DNA of 13,735 nucleotides from Bordetella parapertussis (GTDB lineage: Bacteria; Pseudomonadota; Gammaproteobacteria; Burkholderiales; Burkholderiaceae_C): contig CAMBXY010000027.1 in NCBI GenBank assembly GCA_945871945.1, forward strand, positions 1-13,735. Reading direction: 5' to 3'. The position numbers and the translations under genes are program-made. The notes under the pieces are model-generated. The model was not told the DNA's origin. It ran no database searches and saw only the letters and a program-made list of their open reading frames with translations. This document shows positions 1 to 7,590 of this stretch, in pieces (the first letter of the stretch is position 1; each line of letters begins with the position of its first letter).

Positions 1-98
1 TTGCGCATGCAGAGATTGCTTTGCCGGCCAGGGTTCGTAATCCTGACTACATTCGCAACCCCGTACCCGATCACATGATCGTTCCCGAAAAATACTAA
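1..98 (+). CDS. C-terminal end of an unrecognised protein (partial)
   Basis: An open frame enters from the left edge and ends at the TAA at 96-98. It encodes about 31 residues ending in RNPVPDHMIVPEKY. The frame is read from base 3 and has no stop before the TAA. The tail is rich in Pro, Asp and Arg, looks like a real ordered C-terminus, and has no membrane segment. I do not recognise the family. Its stop overlaps the waaA stop on the other strand by 4 bases (95-98), so the two genes are convergent with no room for a terminator between them. The call rests on frame openness, sensible composition and the fit to the end of waaA. It could be a chance frame, since it is short. Confidence 0.55.
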   Translation, partial: AHAEIALPARVRNPDYIRNPVPDHMIVPEKY

Positions 99-1366
99 TT
101 CCAGAGCTTGCCTAAAGCGTTAATGCAATTTGCCACCGCGCCTTGGTGGCTGCGTGCAAATTGTTGACCCGCTTGCGCCATTGTTTCTTGACGCGGTTTA
201 TCCAAGGCCAATGACAAAGCTTGGCGCATAGCTGAAGCCATGTCGGGACATCGCAGCGCTGCTTGTTCAGCCAAGGCCCATTGCGCGGCTTGTTTGAAGT
301 TAAAGGTGTGTGGCCCCATCACCACCGGACAAGCGCAGGCACACGCCTCAATCAGGTTTTGCCCGCCCAATGGCGCAAAACTTCCGCCCAGTATCGCCAC
401 ACTTGCTACGCCGTAATAAAAAGGCATTTCGCCCAAAGAGTCGCCCAGCACCAGTGTCAATTCTTGGGCAACTTCTTGTTGAGCCAAATCTTTGGGCCAT
501 TGACTGCGTCTGTGCCACGGCAAGCCCGTGGCTTGCAGCAGTGAAGCCACGTCATCAAAACGCTGCGGATGCCTTGGCACGATCCACCACTGCGCCTGCG
601 TGAGGTACTCGGGGTGCTGTTGCAGCACCTCCAGGAACATCGCCTCTTCTTGCTCACGAGAAATCGCCAACAACACCACGGGTCGATTTGTCAAAGCTTT
701 GCGCCAAACATGTCCTATCGCCAAGGTTTGTGTATCCACATGCGCATCAAACTTCAAATTACCCATGACGGCGCTCACAGGCGCGCCCAAGCTTTGCAGC
801 CGCTTGGCATCTTCATCGGTTTGCGCCCATACCGCCTTCAAACTGTTGTAGGTGGGCGAGGACAGGGCTGACCAGTGTTTTGCAGTCCGCCAAGAGCGCT
901 CGCTCAAACGCGCATTGACCAAGACCAAGGGCAGGCCTTGTTGTTTAGCAATGAGGCTCAGGTTGGGCCAAACTTCTGTTTCGATCAACATGCCAAGGCG
1001 CGGACGAAAATGCTTCAAAAACCGATCTACCGCACCCGGTGTGTCCCATGGCAACCAAGCTTGCACGTCTCCTGCGCGCAACAAGCTCAAACCTTCGCTG
1101 CGCCCCGTCGCCGTGCCATGGGTCAACAGTAATCGCACATCAGGATAGGTGTCGCGCAAAGCCTTGACCAAGGCGCGAACAGAGCGGGTTTCACCCAAAG
1201 ACACCGCGTGTATCCACAGTGCGCCGGCAAGCGCTGGTTGCTGGTAATAGCCAAACCTTTCACCCATGGATTCAGCATAAATGGGTTCGTGCCTTGCGCG
1301 TAAAAGCAATTTCACCCACAGAAAGGGCATCAAGGCCCGCATCAGCAATGAATACAGATGGCGCAT
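95..1366 (-). CDS. waaA: 3-deoxy-D-manno-octulosonic acid (Kdo) transferase
   Basis: WaaA (KdtA, GT30) transfers Kdo from CMP-Kdo to lipid A precursor at the cytoplasmic face of the inner membrane. From the chosen ATG the protein is 423 residues, the usual family length. An N-terminal hydrophobic anchor (residues 1-22) is followed by the GERFG motif, with the expected catalytic Glu at 36. Further family blocks are HAVSLGETRS, THGTATGRS, LIETEVWPN, NARLSERS, GNLKFD, GDSLGEMPFYY and GGQNLIEA, which cover both Rossmann halves. The open frame continues upstream to 1492, but those 42 residues lie inside waaC and are unlike the family. The ATG at 1366 shares its A with the waaC stop (TGATG), so translation is probably coupled. 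No clear Shine-Dalgarno is present. It is the last gene of the LPS operon and stops 4 bases into the convergent neighbour. Confidence 0.95.
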   Translation of the reverse strand: MRHLYSLLMRALMPFLWVKLLLRARHEPIYAESMGERFGYYQQPALAGALWIHAVSLGETRSVRALVKALRDTYPDVRLLLTHGTATGRSEGLSLLRAGDVQAWLPWDTPGAVDRFLKHFRPRLGMLIETEVWPNLSLIAKQQGLPLVLVNARLSERSWRTAKHWSALSSPTYNSLKAVWAQTDEDAKRLQSLGAPVSAVMGNLKFDAHVDTQTLAIGHVWRKALTNRPVVLLAISREQEEAMFLEVLQQHPEYLTQAQWWIVPRHPQRFDDVASLLQATGLPWHRRSQWPKDLAQQEVAQELTLVLGDSLGEMPFYYGVASVAILGGSFAPLGGQNLIEACACACPVVMGPHTFNFKQAAQWALAEQAALRCPDMASAMRQALSLALDKPRQETMAQAGQQFARSHQGAVANCINALGKLWN

Positions 1367-2349
1367 CACAGGGGGCGCGACTTTGCAGCAGCCCAACATT
1401 GCGCCCAAGCACGTAAGACTTGTTCGAGGCTGGGGCCGGTGGGTGCGAACACGCTTTGTTGCCATGCACAGCCAAGGGGCCCGGTTCGCCAAGCCGTATC
1501 GAAGTTATACATTTGCACATGCGGCAAGCCAAGAGCGACAGCGATATGGCTCACACCGCTGTCCACACCTATCACACCCGCGCAGGCCGCCAGTCGTTGG
1601 GTGAGTTGAACCAAGTCCGAACGTGGCCAAATCAACGCGCCTGGGCAAGCACTGGCAACAGCTTGTGCGGTGTGCAATTCGCTGTCGCTGGCATGCGGCA
1701 AAGCCAAATTGAACCCCTGCACTTGCAAAGCTTGGCCCAGCGCCTGCCAACGCGTCAGCGGCCAAGCTTTGTCAGCACGCGAGCTGCCATGCACCAAGGC
1801 CACGGTGGAGGTGGGTACTTCAGCGTGCGGTGTGCAACTCAAGCTGCTGGCTTCTTGTGCAGGTATGGCATAGCCCATGGCCTGAGCGCACACATGACGG
1901 CCTCTGTCGACAGCATGGCTATGCCAAGGACAGTCAATCAATCTGTCAGCCACCCAGCGCGTTGGCGCTTCATAGCCCGATCCTTCGGTGCCATGGGCCA
2001 TGGCGTAGCGTTTTCCATTGGCGCTTAAGTGGGCCATTGTTGAGATCAGCGCAGATTTGCTTAAACCCTGCAAATCAATCACCGCGTCGTAAGCGGTGGT
2101 TTGCAAGTCGTGCTTGAAGGCTTGCCAAGCGCGACGGGTGGTGCCGCTCCACCATTGGCGACGCCATTGCCGCATATCGCAAGGGATGATGCGATCGACA
2201 GCCGGACACAGCTTTAACACCGGTGCAAATGCCGGCTCTACCACCCAGTCAATTTGCGCTTCGCCCACACTGCGGTGCATGTCCATGGCCGCGGGCAAAC
2301 TGTGAATCACATCCCCCAAAGAAGATAACTTAACCAGCAATAGCCTCAA
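1366..2349 (-). CDS. waaC: LPS heptosyltransferase I
   Basis: WaaC (GT9) adds the first L-glycero-D-manno-heptose from ADP-heptose to Kdo in the LPS inner core, in the cytoplasm. The 327-residue product begins MRLLLVKLSSLGDVIHSLPA, which is the family's N-terminal signature with the catalytic-base Asp at 13. The C-terminal donor-binding half has SSRADKAWPLTRW and GVDSGVSHIAVALGLP, typical of heptosyltransferases. The start codon is TTG at 2349-2347; it overlaps the stop of the upstream phosphomutase gene as TTGA (2346-2349), indicating translational coupling. The end overlaps waaA by one base. Heptosyltransferase II is the alternative, but the N-terminal motif and the pairing with waaA favour type I. 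Confidence 0.93.
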   Translation of the reverse strand: MRLLLVKLSSLGDVIHSLPAAMDMHRSVGEAQIDWVVEPAFAPVLKLCPAVDRIIPCDMRQWRRQWWSGTTRRAWQAFKHDLQTTAYDAVIDLQGLSKSALISTMAHLSANGKRYAMAHGTEGSGYEAPTRWVADRLIDCPWHSHAVDRGRHVCAQAMGYAIPAQEASSLSCTPHAEVPTSTVALVHGSSRADKAWPLTRWQALGQALQVQGFNLALPHASDSELHTAQAVASACPGALIWPRSDLVQLTQRLAACAGVIGVDSGVSHIAVALGLPHVQMYNFDTAWRTGPLGCAWQQSVFAPTGPSLEQVLRAWAQCWAAAKSRPL

Positions 2350-3746
2350 TGCGCCGCCTCTTGGACCGTGGCGTCGGGTTTGACTTGGCGCAGCAAGGCC
2401 ATCATGTCAGCTTCAATGCGCTGCAAAGCGTCATCGGTTTGACCTTCGAAACGCAGCACTAACACCGGCGTGGTGTTGGAGGCCCGCACCAGCCCAAAGC
2501 CATCAGACCAATCGATGCGTACACCATCGATGTCGCACAACACGGGTTGATGCTCGGGCGACGGCAGGCCTTGGGTTTGCGCCAGTTTCAATAAATCGGC
2601 GGTCACGCGGTGCGGCTCGCCCTCAGCGCAAGCCACATTGAGTTCAGGGGTTGATTGGCTGGTGGGCAAAGCATGCAGGGTGGCATTCGCATCGGGCGAG
2701 CGGCTCAAAATTTCCAGTAAACGACAGCCTGCGTAAGTGCCATCGTCAAAGCCATACCAACGTTCTTTGAAAAACACATGGCCGCTCATCTCGCCACCCA
2801 GTGGAGAGTTGATGGCCTTCATTTGAGCTTTGATCAACGAGTGACCGGTTTTGAACATCACCGGCGTGCCGCCTGCCGCAAGAATGGCCGGCGCGAGTTG
2901 CTGCGAGCATTTCACATCAAACACGATGGCGCCGCCTGGCACCCTTTGCAGCACATCGCGGGCGAACAACACCATCTGGCGGTCAGGGTAAATGGTTTGA
3001 CCGTCTTGGGTAACGATACCCAGTCGGTCGCCATCTCCATCAAATGCCAAACCCAACTCGGCACCGCTGGTTTGCAATGCCTGCATCAGGTCGCGCAGGT
3101 TTTCGGGCTTGCTCGGGTCGGGGTGGTGATTGGGGAAATTGCCATCCACTTCGCTGAAAAGTTCAATCACCTCGCAACCAATGGCACGCAACACAGCGGG
3201 TGCCGAAGCACCTGCGACGCCGTTGCCGCTGTCGACCACGATACGCATGGGGCGACTCAAATGAATATCTTTAACGATGCGCTCTTGGTAAGCTTGGTTC
3301 ACGCTCACCTGCTGATGACTGCCGCCGCTGCTGAGTTGCCAAGTTTCGTCTTGCATCATTTGGCGCAGGCCTTGAATCTCATCGCCGTAAATAGCACGAC
3401 CGGCCATCACCATTTTGAAGCCGTTGTAGTCCTTGGGGTTGTGACTGCCGGTGATTTGAATACCGCTGGTGCACAAGGTGTGGGCTGCGAAATACAACTG
3501 AGGCGTGGTGACCATGCCCACATCTATAACTTCTACCCCCGCGTCGACCAAGCCTTGCACCAAGGCTTGCACCAACTCGGGCCCGCTCAATCGGCCATCA
3601 CGCCCAACGGCCACTTTGGTTTCCCCTTGCGCCAACGCTTGGGAGCCAAAGGCTCTACCTAAGGCGAGTGCAACAGCAGGATTGAGCGATGAAGGCACCA
3701 CACCGCGAATGTCATAGGCCTTAAAAATAGAGGTTTGGAGTTTCAT
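2346..3746 (-). CDS. algC: phosphomannomutase/phosphoglucomutase
   Basis: This is an alpha-D-phosphohexomutase that interconverts hexose 6- and 1-phosphates, supplying mannose-1-P or glucose-1-P for surface polysaccharide. From ATG 3746 it is 466 residues, close to the AlgC-type bifunctional enzymes. All four active-site loops are visible: the phosphoserine loop TGSHNP, the metal loop DGDGDR, the sugar-selecting loop GGEMSGH, and the C-terminal phosphate-binding RASNTTPVLVLRFEG. The frame continues to an ATG at 3785, but the extra 13 residues are not family-like, and MKLQTSIFKAYDIRG is the normal N-terminus. It heads the minus-strand operon with waaC and waaA, which suggests a role in LPS core or O-chain precursor supply. 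True substrate preference (Man, Glc or GlcN) cannot be decided from motifs alone, so the symbol is by resemblance to Pseudomonas AlgC. Confidence 0.9.
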   Translation of the reverse strand: MKLQTSIFKAYDIRGVVPSSLNPAVALALGRAFGSQALAQGETKVAVGRDGRLSGPELVQALVQGLVDAGVEVIDVGMVTTPQLYFAAHTLCTSGIQITGSHNPKDYNGFKMVMAGRAIYGDEIQGLRQMMQDETWQLSSGGSHQQVSVNQAYQERIVKDIHLSRPMRIVVDSGNGVAGASAPAVLRAIGCEVIELFSEVDGNFPNHHPDPSKPENLRDLMQALQTSGAELGLAFDGDGDRLGIVTQDGQTIYPDRQMVLFARDVLQRVPGGAIVFDVKCSQQLAPAILAAGGTPVMFKTGHSLIKAQMKAINSPLGGEMSGHVFFKERWYGFDDGTYAGCRLLEILSRSPDANATLHALPTSQSTPELNVACAEGEPHRVTADLLKLAQTQGLPSPEHQPVLCDIDGVRIDWSDGFGLVRASNTTPVLVLRFEGQTDDALQRIEADMMALLRQVKPDATVQEAAH

Positions 3747-3797
3747 CTCGTTATTGTAGAAGCTGAGCTTGTTGCAGGCCGACATCTGCGGGTCGTA

Positions 3798-3812
3798 TGA
3801 TGAACTTCATCA
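3798..3812. promoter_or_regulatory. 15-base perfect palindrome between divergent genes
   Basis: TGATGAACTTCATCA has 7-base arms around one central C and lies in the 103-base gap between the phosphomutase gene and ogt. A perfect palindrome in a divergent promoter region is a reasonable operator candidate. No cognate regulator is recognised and no obvious promoter hexamers were paired with it. It is too short and AT-rich to be a terminator. Confidence 0.35.
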
Positions 3813-3849
3813 AATTGCTTAGCCTGAACATACCGCGCCTCCCTCACAC

Positions 3850-4368
3850 ATGCTGACCTCTTCCGTTCAAACACCCTTTTTTGCCAATGCTTGGCAAATG
3901 CCTATCAACTCTGCACTGGGCGCTCTCACCTTGGTGGCCAGCCATAAAGGGTTGTGCGGCGTATGGTTTGATGATCAGGCACACCGTCCCGATTTGTCTC
4001 ATCTCCCATGGGGGTCTTCTCACCATTGGTTGCGCTTAGCCAAGACACAACTGAACGATTACTTTGCTGGCAAACGAAGCTCGTTTGACATCCCCTTAGA
4101 CCTGGTAAATGGCAGCGATTTCCAACAGCGGGTATGGCGTGCCTTGTTGTCTATTCCCCATGGACGCTATTCCACTTATGGTGAACTGGCACAGTACCTA
4201 GGACAAGCCAAAGCGGCGCGGGCCGTGGGTGCGGCCGTGGGACGCAACCCCTTGAGCATCATCATTCCTTGCCACAGGGTGGTGGGTGCGAACGGCGCAT
4301 TAACAGGTTACTCGGGTGGCATGTGGCGCAAACTGGATTTGCTGCAACGCGAAGGTATCCTTTTGTGA
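3850..4368 (+). CDS. ogt: methylated-DNA--protein-cysteine methyltransferase
   Basis: This suicide DNA repair enzyme moves the alkyl group from O6-alkylguanine or O4-alkylthymine onto its own cysteine. The product is 172 residues. It has an N-terminal RNase H-like MGMT domain (roughly 18-85) and a C-terminal DNA-binding domain with FQQRVWRALLSIPHG, the STYGELA helix, the arginine-finger helix KAARAVGAAVGRNP (Arg124), and the active-site IIPCHRV with the acceptor Cys141. Length and the absence of an AdaA domain fit a stand-alone Ogt rather than the Ada regulator. ATG 3850 gives the usual short leader; ATG 3898 is a possible shorter start that still keeps the whole fold. It appears monocistronic, divergent from the LPS operon and convergent with the hydrolase gene. 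Confidence 0.93.
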   Translation: MLTSSVQTPFFANAWQMPINSALGALTLVASHKGLCGVWFDDQAHRPDLSHLPWGSSHHWLRLAKTQLNDYFAGKRSSFDIPLDLVNGSDFQQRVWRALLSIPHGRYSTYGELAQYLGQAKAARAVGAAVGRNPLSIIIPCHRVVGANGALTGYSGGMWRKLDLLQREGILL

Positions 4369-4392
4369 CTCATGATCTTGAGCGGCACAGCA

Positions 4393-4420
4393 CTGGCAGC
4401 GAGACTGTTGAAGTTGCCAG
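4393..4420. repeat. inverted repeat in a convergent gap
   Basis: CTGGCA (4393-4398) and TGCCAG (4415-4420) are 6-base arms with a 16-base loop in the 53-base gap between the ogt and hydrolase stops. Position suggests a shared transcription end, but there is no T-run on either side, so it is not a convincing intrinsic terminator. Confidence 0.3.
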
Positions 4421-4421
4421 A

Positions 4422-5267
4422 TTAAGCGACTAATTGCCGCATCAACAACCCATGCAAGTGCGAGCCCGGCTTGGCCAACTCGTTGACGATGCTGAAATGA
4501 TTCAAGCCTGCCAAGTTCTCTGCCCAAGGCACGCGCTGTGTACCCCAAGCTTGTTGAATCAGGTGGTTGTGCGAGATGAAAGCATCGCTCTCTAGCGCGC
4601 CCACCACGCTCACCAAACTGCCTGTGGATGGGGCCGGCATCCAAGCGGGACTGCAGCGCAATACCTGCTCATCACTCAGATGCAAAGACGACTGCAACAA
4701 CGGCGAGCGCATCACGCTGTCGAGTTCATACAAGCCAGAAACAGATAGCACGCTTTTCACTAAGTCTGGCGGTAAATCTGACTGGTACTGTGACCACTGG
4801 CAGGCCATCATCATGGCGGCCAAATGCCCGCCGGCACTGTGACCCACCAGGTGAATGCGGCTGGCGTCCCCACCCCATTGACCGATATAGCGCCACACCC
4901 AAGCCAGCGCTTTGAGCATTTGCATCACGATGTGGGGGATGCTGACCGCCGGACACAAAGCATAGTTGGGCACCACCACGCAAGCACCTTGCTCAACCCA
5001 AGCGGGGGCTATGAAAGAGTGATCGGATTTGTCTAGAGAGCGCCAATACCCGCCATGGATAAACACCACAACAGGAGAGTTGTTTGGGGCAGAGGGAAAG
5101 ATATCTAAGGTCTCAGACGATCCTGAGCCATAAGAAATGTCTGTTAAGCCGCCTAACAGCGATCTGGCTTGGGCAGAGCTGTCAGCCCATTGCGCCAAAT
5201 AATTGGCGTAGTCGGGAACACGCGCCCTGTTGTTGTACTGCTGATCGAAATGATCGGGCGACAACAA
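4422..5267 (-). CDS. alpha/beta hydrolase (HGGYW-type esterase / kynurenine formamidase-like)
   Basis: This 281-residue protein has an alpha/beta hydrolase fold. HGGYWRSLDKSDHS (from residue 71) is the oxyanion-hole HGG motif of the esterase/arylformamidase group. The nucleophile elbow is GHSAGG with Ser144. A late LNHFS supplies the likely catalytic His257, and Glu226 or Asp228 in LESDAF could be the acid. There is no signal peptide, so it should be cytoplasmic. The start is one of two consecutive TTG codons at 5267 and 5264; I took the first, 6 bases after the bactofilin stop, so it is probably co-transcribed with bactofilin and the M23 peptidase. Substrate is unknown. No kynurenine pathway genes are nearby, so a formamidase role in tryptophan breakdown is not supported by context. 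Confidence 0.85.
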   Translation of the reverse strand: MLSPDHFDQQYNNRARVPDYANYLAQWADSSAQARSLLGGLTDISYGSGSSETLDIFPSAPNNSPVVVFIHGGYWRSLDKSDHSFIAPAWVEQGACVVVPNYALCPAVSIPHIVMQMLKALAWVWRYIGQWGGDASRIHLVGHSAGGHLAAMMMACQWSQYQSDLPPDLVKSVLSVSGLYELDSVMRSPLLQSSLHLSDEQVLRCSPAWMPAPSTGSLVSVVGALESDAFISHNHLIQQAWGTQRVPWAENLAGLNHFSIVNELAKPGSHLHGLLMRQLVA

Positions 5268-5273
5268 GGCTGC

Positions 5274-5705
5274 TTACTTATTGGTTTGCGCCTGACGAAT
5301 TGCGGAGTTGGCTTCGGTACTGGCGTTGCCGCCGGTTGGGTTCTGAATCACCAAGCCAAGCAACCTGGCACCGTGTTCAACCGCGATAGAGCCATAAGAA
5401 ATGTCCCCGTGCACCACGGAGTCTTTATGAAACTCGACCCGTTCAGAAGCGTAAATATTGCCTTCAACCTTACCGGCCACCATCACACGGTGGGCCGTCA
5501 CGTCACCGGATACCTCACCACTGGCGCCAATCGCCACAGTAACCTTGTGATCCTTGGTGGTTTCGATATTGCCCACCACCTTGCCGTCGATACGCACACT
5601 GTCGAGCAAAACCAAACGCCCGTAAATTTGTGTGGTACGCCCGATCAGGGTTTCAAACCGTTCTTGCGAACTGGCCAAGGGCTTGTCGCGCAGTTTTTCA
5701 AACAT
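5274..5705 (-). CDS. bactofilin family cytoskeletal protein
   Basis: Bactofilins self-assemble, without nucleotides, into filaments of beta-helical subunits that recruit cell-wall enzymes. The 143-residue product has a short N-terminal tail (about 1-25), then the central bactofilin (DUF583) domain. Its repeating short strands with Gly turns include IGRTTQIYGRL, IDGKVVGNIE, ASGEVSGDV, VAGKVEGNIYA and VHGDISYG. A polar, Asn/Thr/Gln-rich C-terminal tail (about 122-143) follows. ATG 5705 is preceded by GGAG. It lies 19 bases after the M23 peptidase gene. Bactofilin next to an M23 peptidase is a known arrangement linked to cell curvature, stalks or local wall remodelling (for example CcmA with Csd peptidases, BacA with LmdC), which supports the same role here. 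Confidence 0.93.
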   Translation of the reverse strand: MFEKLRDKPLASSQERFETLIGRTTQIYGRLVLLDSVRIDGKVVGNIETTKDHKVTVAIGASGEVSGDVTAHRVMVAGKVEGNIYASERVEFHKDSVVHGDISYGSIAVEHGARLLGLVIQNPTGGNASTEANSAIRQAQTNK

Positions 5706-5724
5706 GGAAGGCTCCGGTAAGGGG

Positions 5725-6654
5725 TTAACTCGATCCTAAAGGCAGGACTTGTGCAGGATTGATAACCCTGTCTTTGTTAAAAACTTCGTAATGCAAATGC
5801 GGACCTGTGGATCGACCGGTACTGCCAACCTCACCCAACACAGCGCCACGCTCGACCACATCGCCAACTTTTGCAATGCGCTTGCTCAGGTGTGCATAGC
5901 GGGTGGAAAAGCCTTCGGCATGGTGAACTTCAATGACATTTCCATAGCCGCCATCCCAAGCCGAACGGGTGACCGTACCTTGGGCGGTGGACACCACCAA
6001 GGTGCCTGAAGGCGCGGTGAAATCCAAGCCCTCGTGCATAGCCAAGCCACCGGTGAAAGGATCATTTCGAATTCCAAAACCGCTGGTGATGCGGTAGTCG
6101 CCACGAATCGGCATGGCCGTAGGTAAGGAATGAAGCCATTCGAGCTGTTTTTCCCAGTTGGCGCGTAAATCCAATACCGCTGTTTGGGTTTGCAAAAACT
6201 CTTGCAAGGTTTGGTCAAATTCCATACCTAAAGGCTGGCGGATAAAAGAAGAAAAGGGCCGTGGGGCAATTAAGGGGCCGCCTTTGTTTTCGTCTTTGCG
6301 ATTGACCTTGTCACGCACAACTGAAGGGGTGGCCATTTCCATGAAACGGTTTTTCATGGTTTCGAGTTGTCGGATTTCATTCACTGTGGTGTGCATGGAC
6401 TCACGCAACTGAGACAAATGGTCACGGTAAACCGACTCCATGCGCTTTTGCTCTGCCTCGGTGGTCACGCCGCCAATGCTTCGCGCCAAATCTGGGTTGT
6501 ACTCGACCGCAATTTTGAAACCCACAAAATGCAACAAGAAACCGGCGCTAAGTAAAAACAGCGTTGCAATAGCAGAAGCCACCAACACCTTGCGAAGAGT
6601 GATGGATATGGTTCTGACATTTCCTGTGGGCCCTGAAAGCCACATCAATTGCAT
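5725..6654 (-). CDS. membrane-anchored M23 (LytM) metallopeptidase
   Basis: This is a predicted peptidoglycan DD-endopeptidase facing the periplasm, 309 residues. A cytoplasmic N-terminus of about 20 residues precedes a single TM helix (about 23-46). A region of likely coiled coil (about 65-108 and 145-175) leads to the LytM domain (about 180-300). The zinc site is complete: His207 and Asp211 in HEGLD, and His288 in HLHYE. The catalytic histidines His255 (YAHLS) and His286 are also present, so it should be active and not a degenerate NlpD/EnvC-type activator. ATG 6654 has AGGGA about 7 bases upstream. It is first in the operon, followed by bactofilin, the presumed scaffold that positions it, and then the hydrolase. 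A strong promoter sits immediately upstream. Confidence 0.93.
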   Translation of the reverse strand: MQLMWLSGPTGNVRTISITLRKVLVASAIATLFLLSAGFLLHFVGFKIAVEYNPDLARSIGGVTTEAEQKRMESVYRDHLSQLRESMHTTVNEIRQLETMKNRFMEMATPSVVRDKVNRKDENKGGPLIAPRPFSSFIRQPLGMEFDQTLQEFLQTQTAVLDLRANWEKQLEWLHSLPTAMPIRGDYRITSGFGIRNDPFTGGLAMHEGLDFTAPSGTLVVSTAQGTVTRSAWDGGYGNVIEVHHAEGFSTRYAHLSKRIAKVGDVVERGAVLGEVGSTGRSTGPHLHYEVFNKDRVINPAQVLPLGSS

Positions 6655-6695
6655 AGAGAGTCCCTGTAAATTACCTGTACTGAATCAGGATCGCC

Positions 6696-6724
6696 ATTCT
6701 AGGTCCTGAACTTGACTGTTTCAA
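6696..6724 (-). promoter_or_regulatory. sigma70-type promoter for the M23-bactofilin operon
   Basis: Read on the minus strand, TTGAAA (6724-6719) and TAGAAT (6701-6696) are separated by exactly 17 bases. Each hexamer matches consensus at 4-5 positions. The predicted start of transcription is near 6689, giving a leader of about 35 bases before the ATG at 6654. This is the cleanest promoter in the window. Confidence 0.65.
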
Positions 6725-6726
6725 GC

Positions 6727-6779
6727 AAAAAAACACTCAAAACCCCTGTTAATCTAACATAAAGTATTCAAAGTTTGAG
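6727..6779 (-). terminator. possible weak intrinsic terminator after the HTTM-like gene
   Basis: On the minus strand, CTCAAAC (6779-6773) can pair with GTTTTGAG (6743-6736) with one bulge. The stem is followed by TG and seven Ts (6733-6727). The loop is long (29 bases) and the stem AT-rich, so efficiency would be low. It sits just after the HTTM-like gene stop and just before the M23 promoter, which is where a terminator is expected. Confidence 0.3.
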
Positions 6780-6783
6780 GTGT

Positions 6784-7590
6784 TTACCCCCAAAAACTCT
6801 TTACCCAGCCACAAAAGAACCAAACCGCTGTGAGGTTGGTCACCCAGGCCCAAAAAAATCGGTTCAAGCCAAAAAACCAAAACACCAAAAAGTGAAAACC
6901 CACAGCGACACATATAAAAAACACGGCCCACTCGGCCTGAAGTAACACCAAAGGAAACACCGCTTCCCACAAAATAAAAGCCCAGCTGCACGCCCAAGCC
7001 ACTTTGGGTCGCCTAAACATGCTGTTGGGGGGCAACGGTCCGTACAAACCGCCATCAAGGAACAATGTGAGCGCCCGCCCACTGCGCCATTCAGGCTGAA
7101 GTAACTTGATCCACCCTGACACAAAATACGAGCTGAGGGTGTAGATGGCGATGTAGGACAAGCCCATTGCCCAACCAAGACCGTGGCCCGCCCACACAGC
7201 CACTGTTTGGGCAATCAACATGCCTGTGACTGCCACCAAGGTCATGAAGTCGCTGCCGCCATTGAAAGCACCGCGCCAACGCACCAACAACAACAAAGTT
7301 CCCACAAAAAGCGCCACTATCAGCAGCAAATTGGAACCTTGGATCATCAAAACCAGCGCCAAAACCGCCCTCAACCACAGCTGGGCTCGGTAGGCTGTGG
7401 GTTGAAACAGCAGATCCAAAAGTCGCCTGAAAAATGCAGGATGGGCGGGTATATCGGCTCGCTGCTCTGGCCAAGACCACACGCCTTGCGGGTCGCTGCT
7501 GCTCGCAATTCGCAGGTACTCGGCCACTTGTATCAGCAAGCTCAGACCACACAAAACCTCAAGACAGCGAACCAAGCTGTCGCCGCTCAC
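6784..7590 (-). CDS. multipass membrane protein, HTTM-like
   Basis: The 268-residue product is dominated by hydrophobic helices, about seven to eight in all: near 8-25, 70-102, 114-135, 139-158, 196-220, 222-240 and 242-265. Between them are polar loops with FNGGSDF, SGWIKLLQPEWRSGRAL and a late FWFFGLNRFFWAWVTNLTAVWF. The loop SGWIKL-x-PEWRSGRAL resembles the HTTM (vitamin K-dependent carboxylase-like) membrane family in bacteria. That assignment is by pattern memory and is moderate. There is no epoxidase-like domain and no cofactor motif that I can name. The start is GTG at 7590-7588, overlapping the stop of the upstream gene as GTGA, so the two proteins are likely made together and may form a complex in the inner membrane. 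Substrate is unknown. Confidence 0.75.
   Translation of the reverse strand: MSGDSLVRCLEVLCGLSLLIQVAEYLRIASSSDPQGVWSWPEQRADIPAHPAFFRRLLDLLFQPTAYRAQLWLRAVLALVLMIQGSNLLLIVALFVGTLLLLVRWRGAFNGGSDFMTLVAVTGMLIAQTVAVWAGHGLGWAMGLSYIAIYTLSSYFVSGWIKLLQPEWRSGRALTLFLDGGLYGPLPPNSMFRRPKVAWACSWAFILWEAVFPLVLLQAEWAVFFICVAVGFHFLVFWFFGLNRFFWAWVTNLTAVWFFCGWVKSFWG

Noticed and set aside
1367..1492. N-terminal extension of waaA by 42 residues
   Set aside because: The extra residues lie inside waaC, are Cys/Arg-rich and not family-like; the ATG at 1366 matches the usual WaaA start and couples to the waaC stop.
1420..2028. 202-codon plus-strand open frame
   Set aside because: Antisense to waaC, which has full family motifs; composition is not protein-like.
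2778..3662. 294-codon plus-strand open frame
   Set aside because: It is antisense to the strongly conserved phosphomutase gene, low in complexity and rich in His/Ala; it is a shadow of codon bias in the real gene.
3747..3785. Alternative upstream start for the phosphomutase
   Set aside because: The 13 added residues are unlike the family, whose proteins begin close to the SIFKAYDIRG motif.
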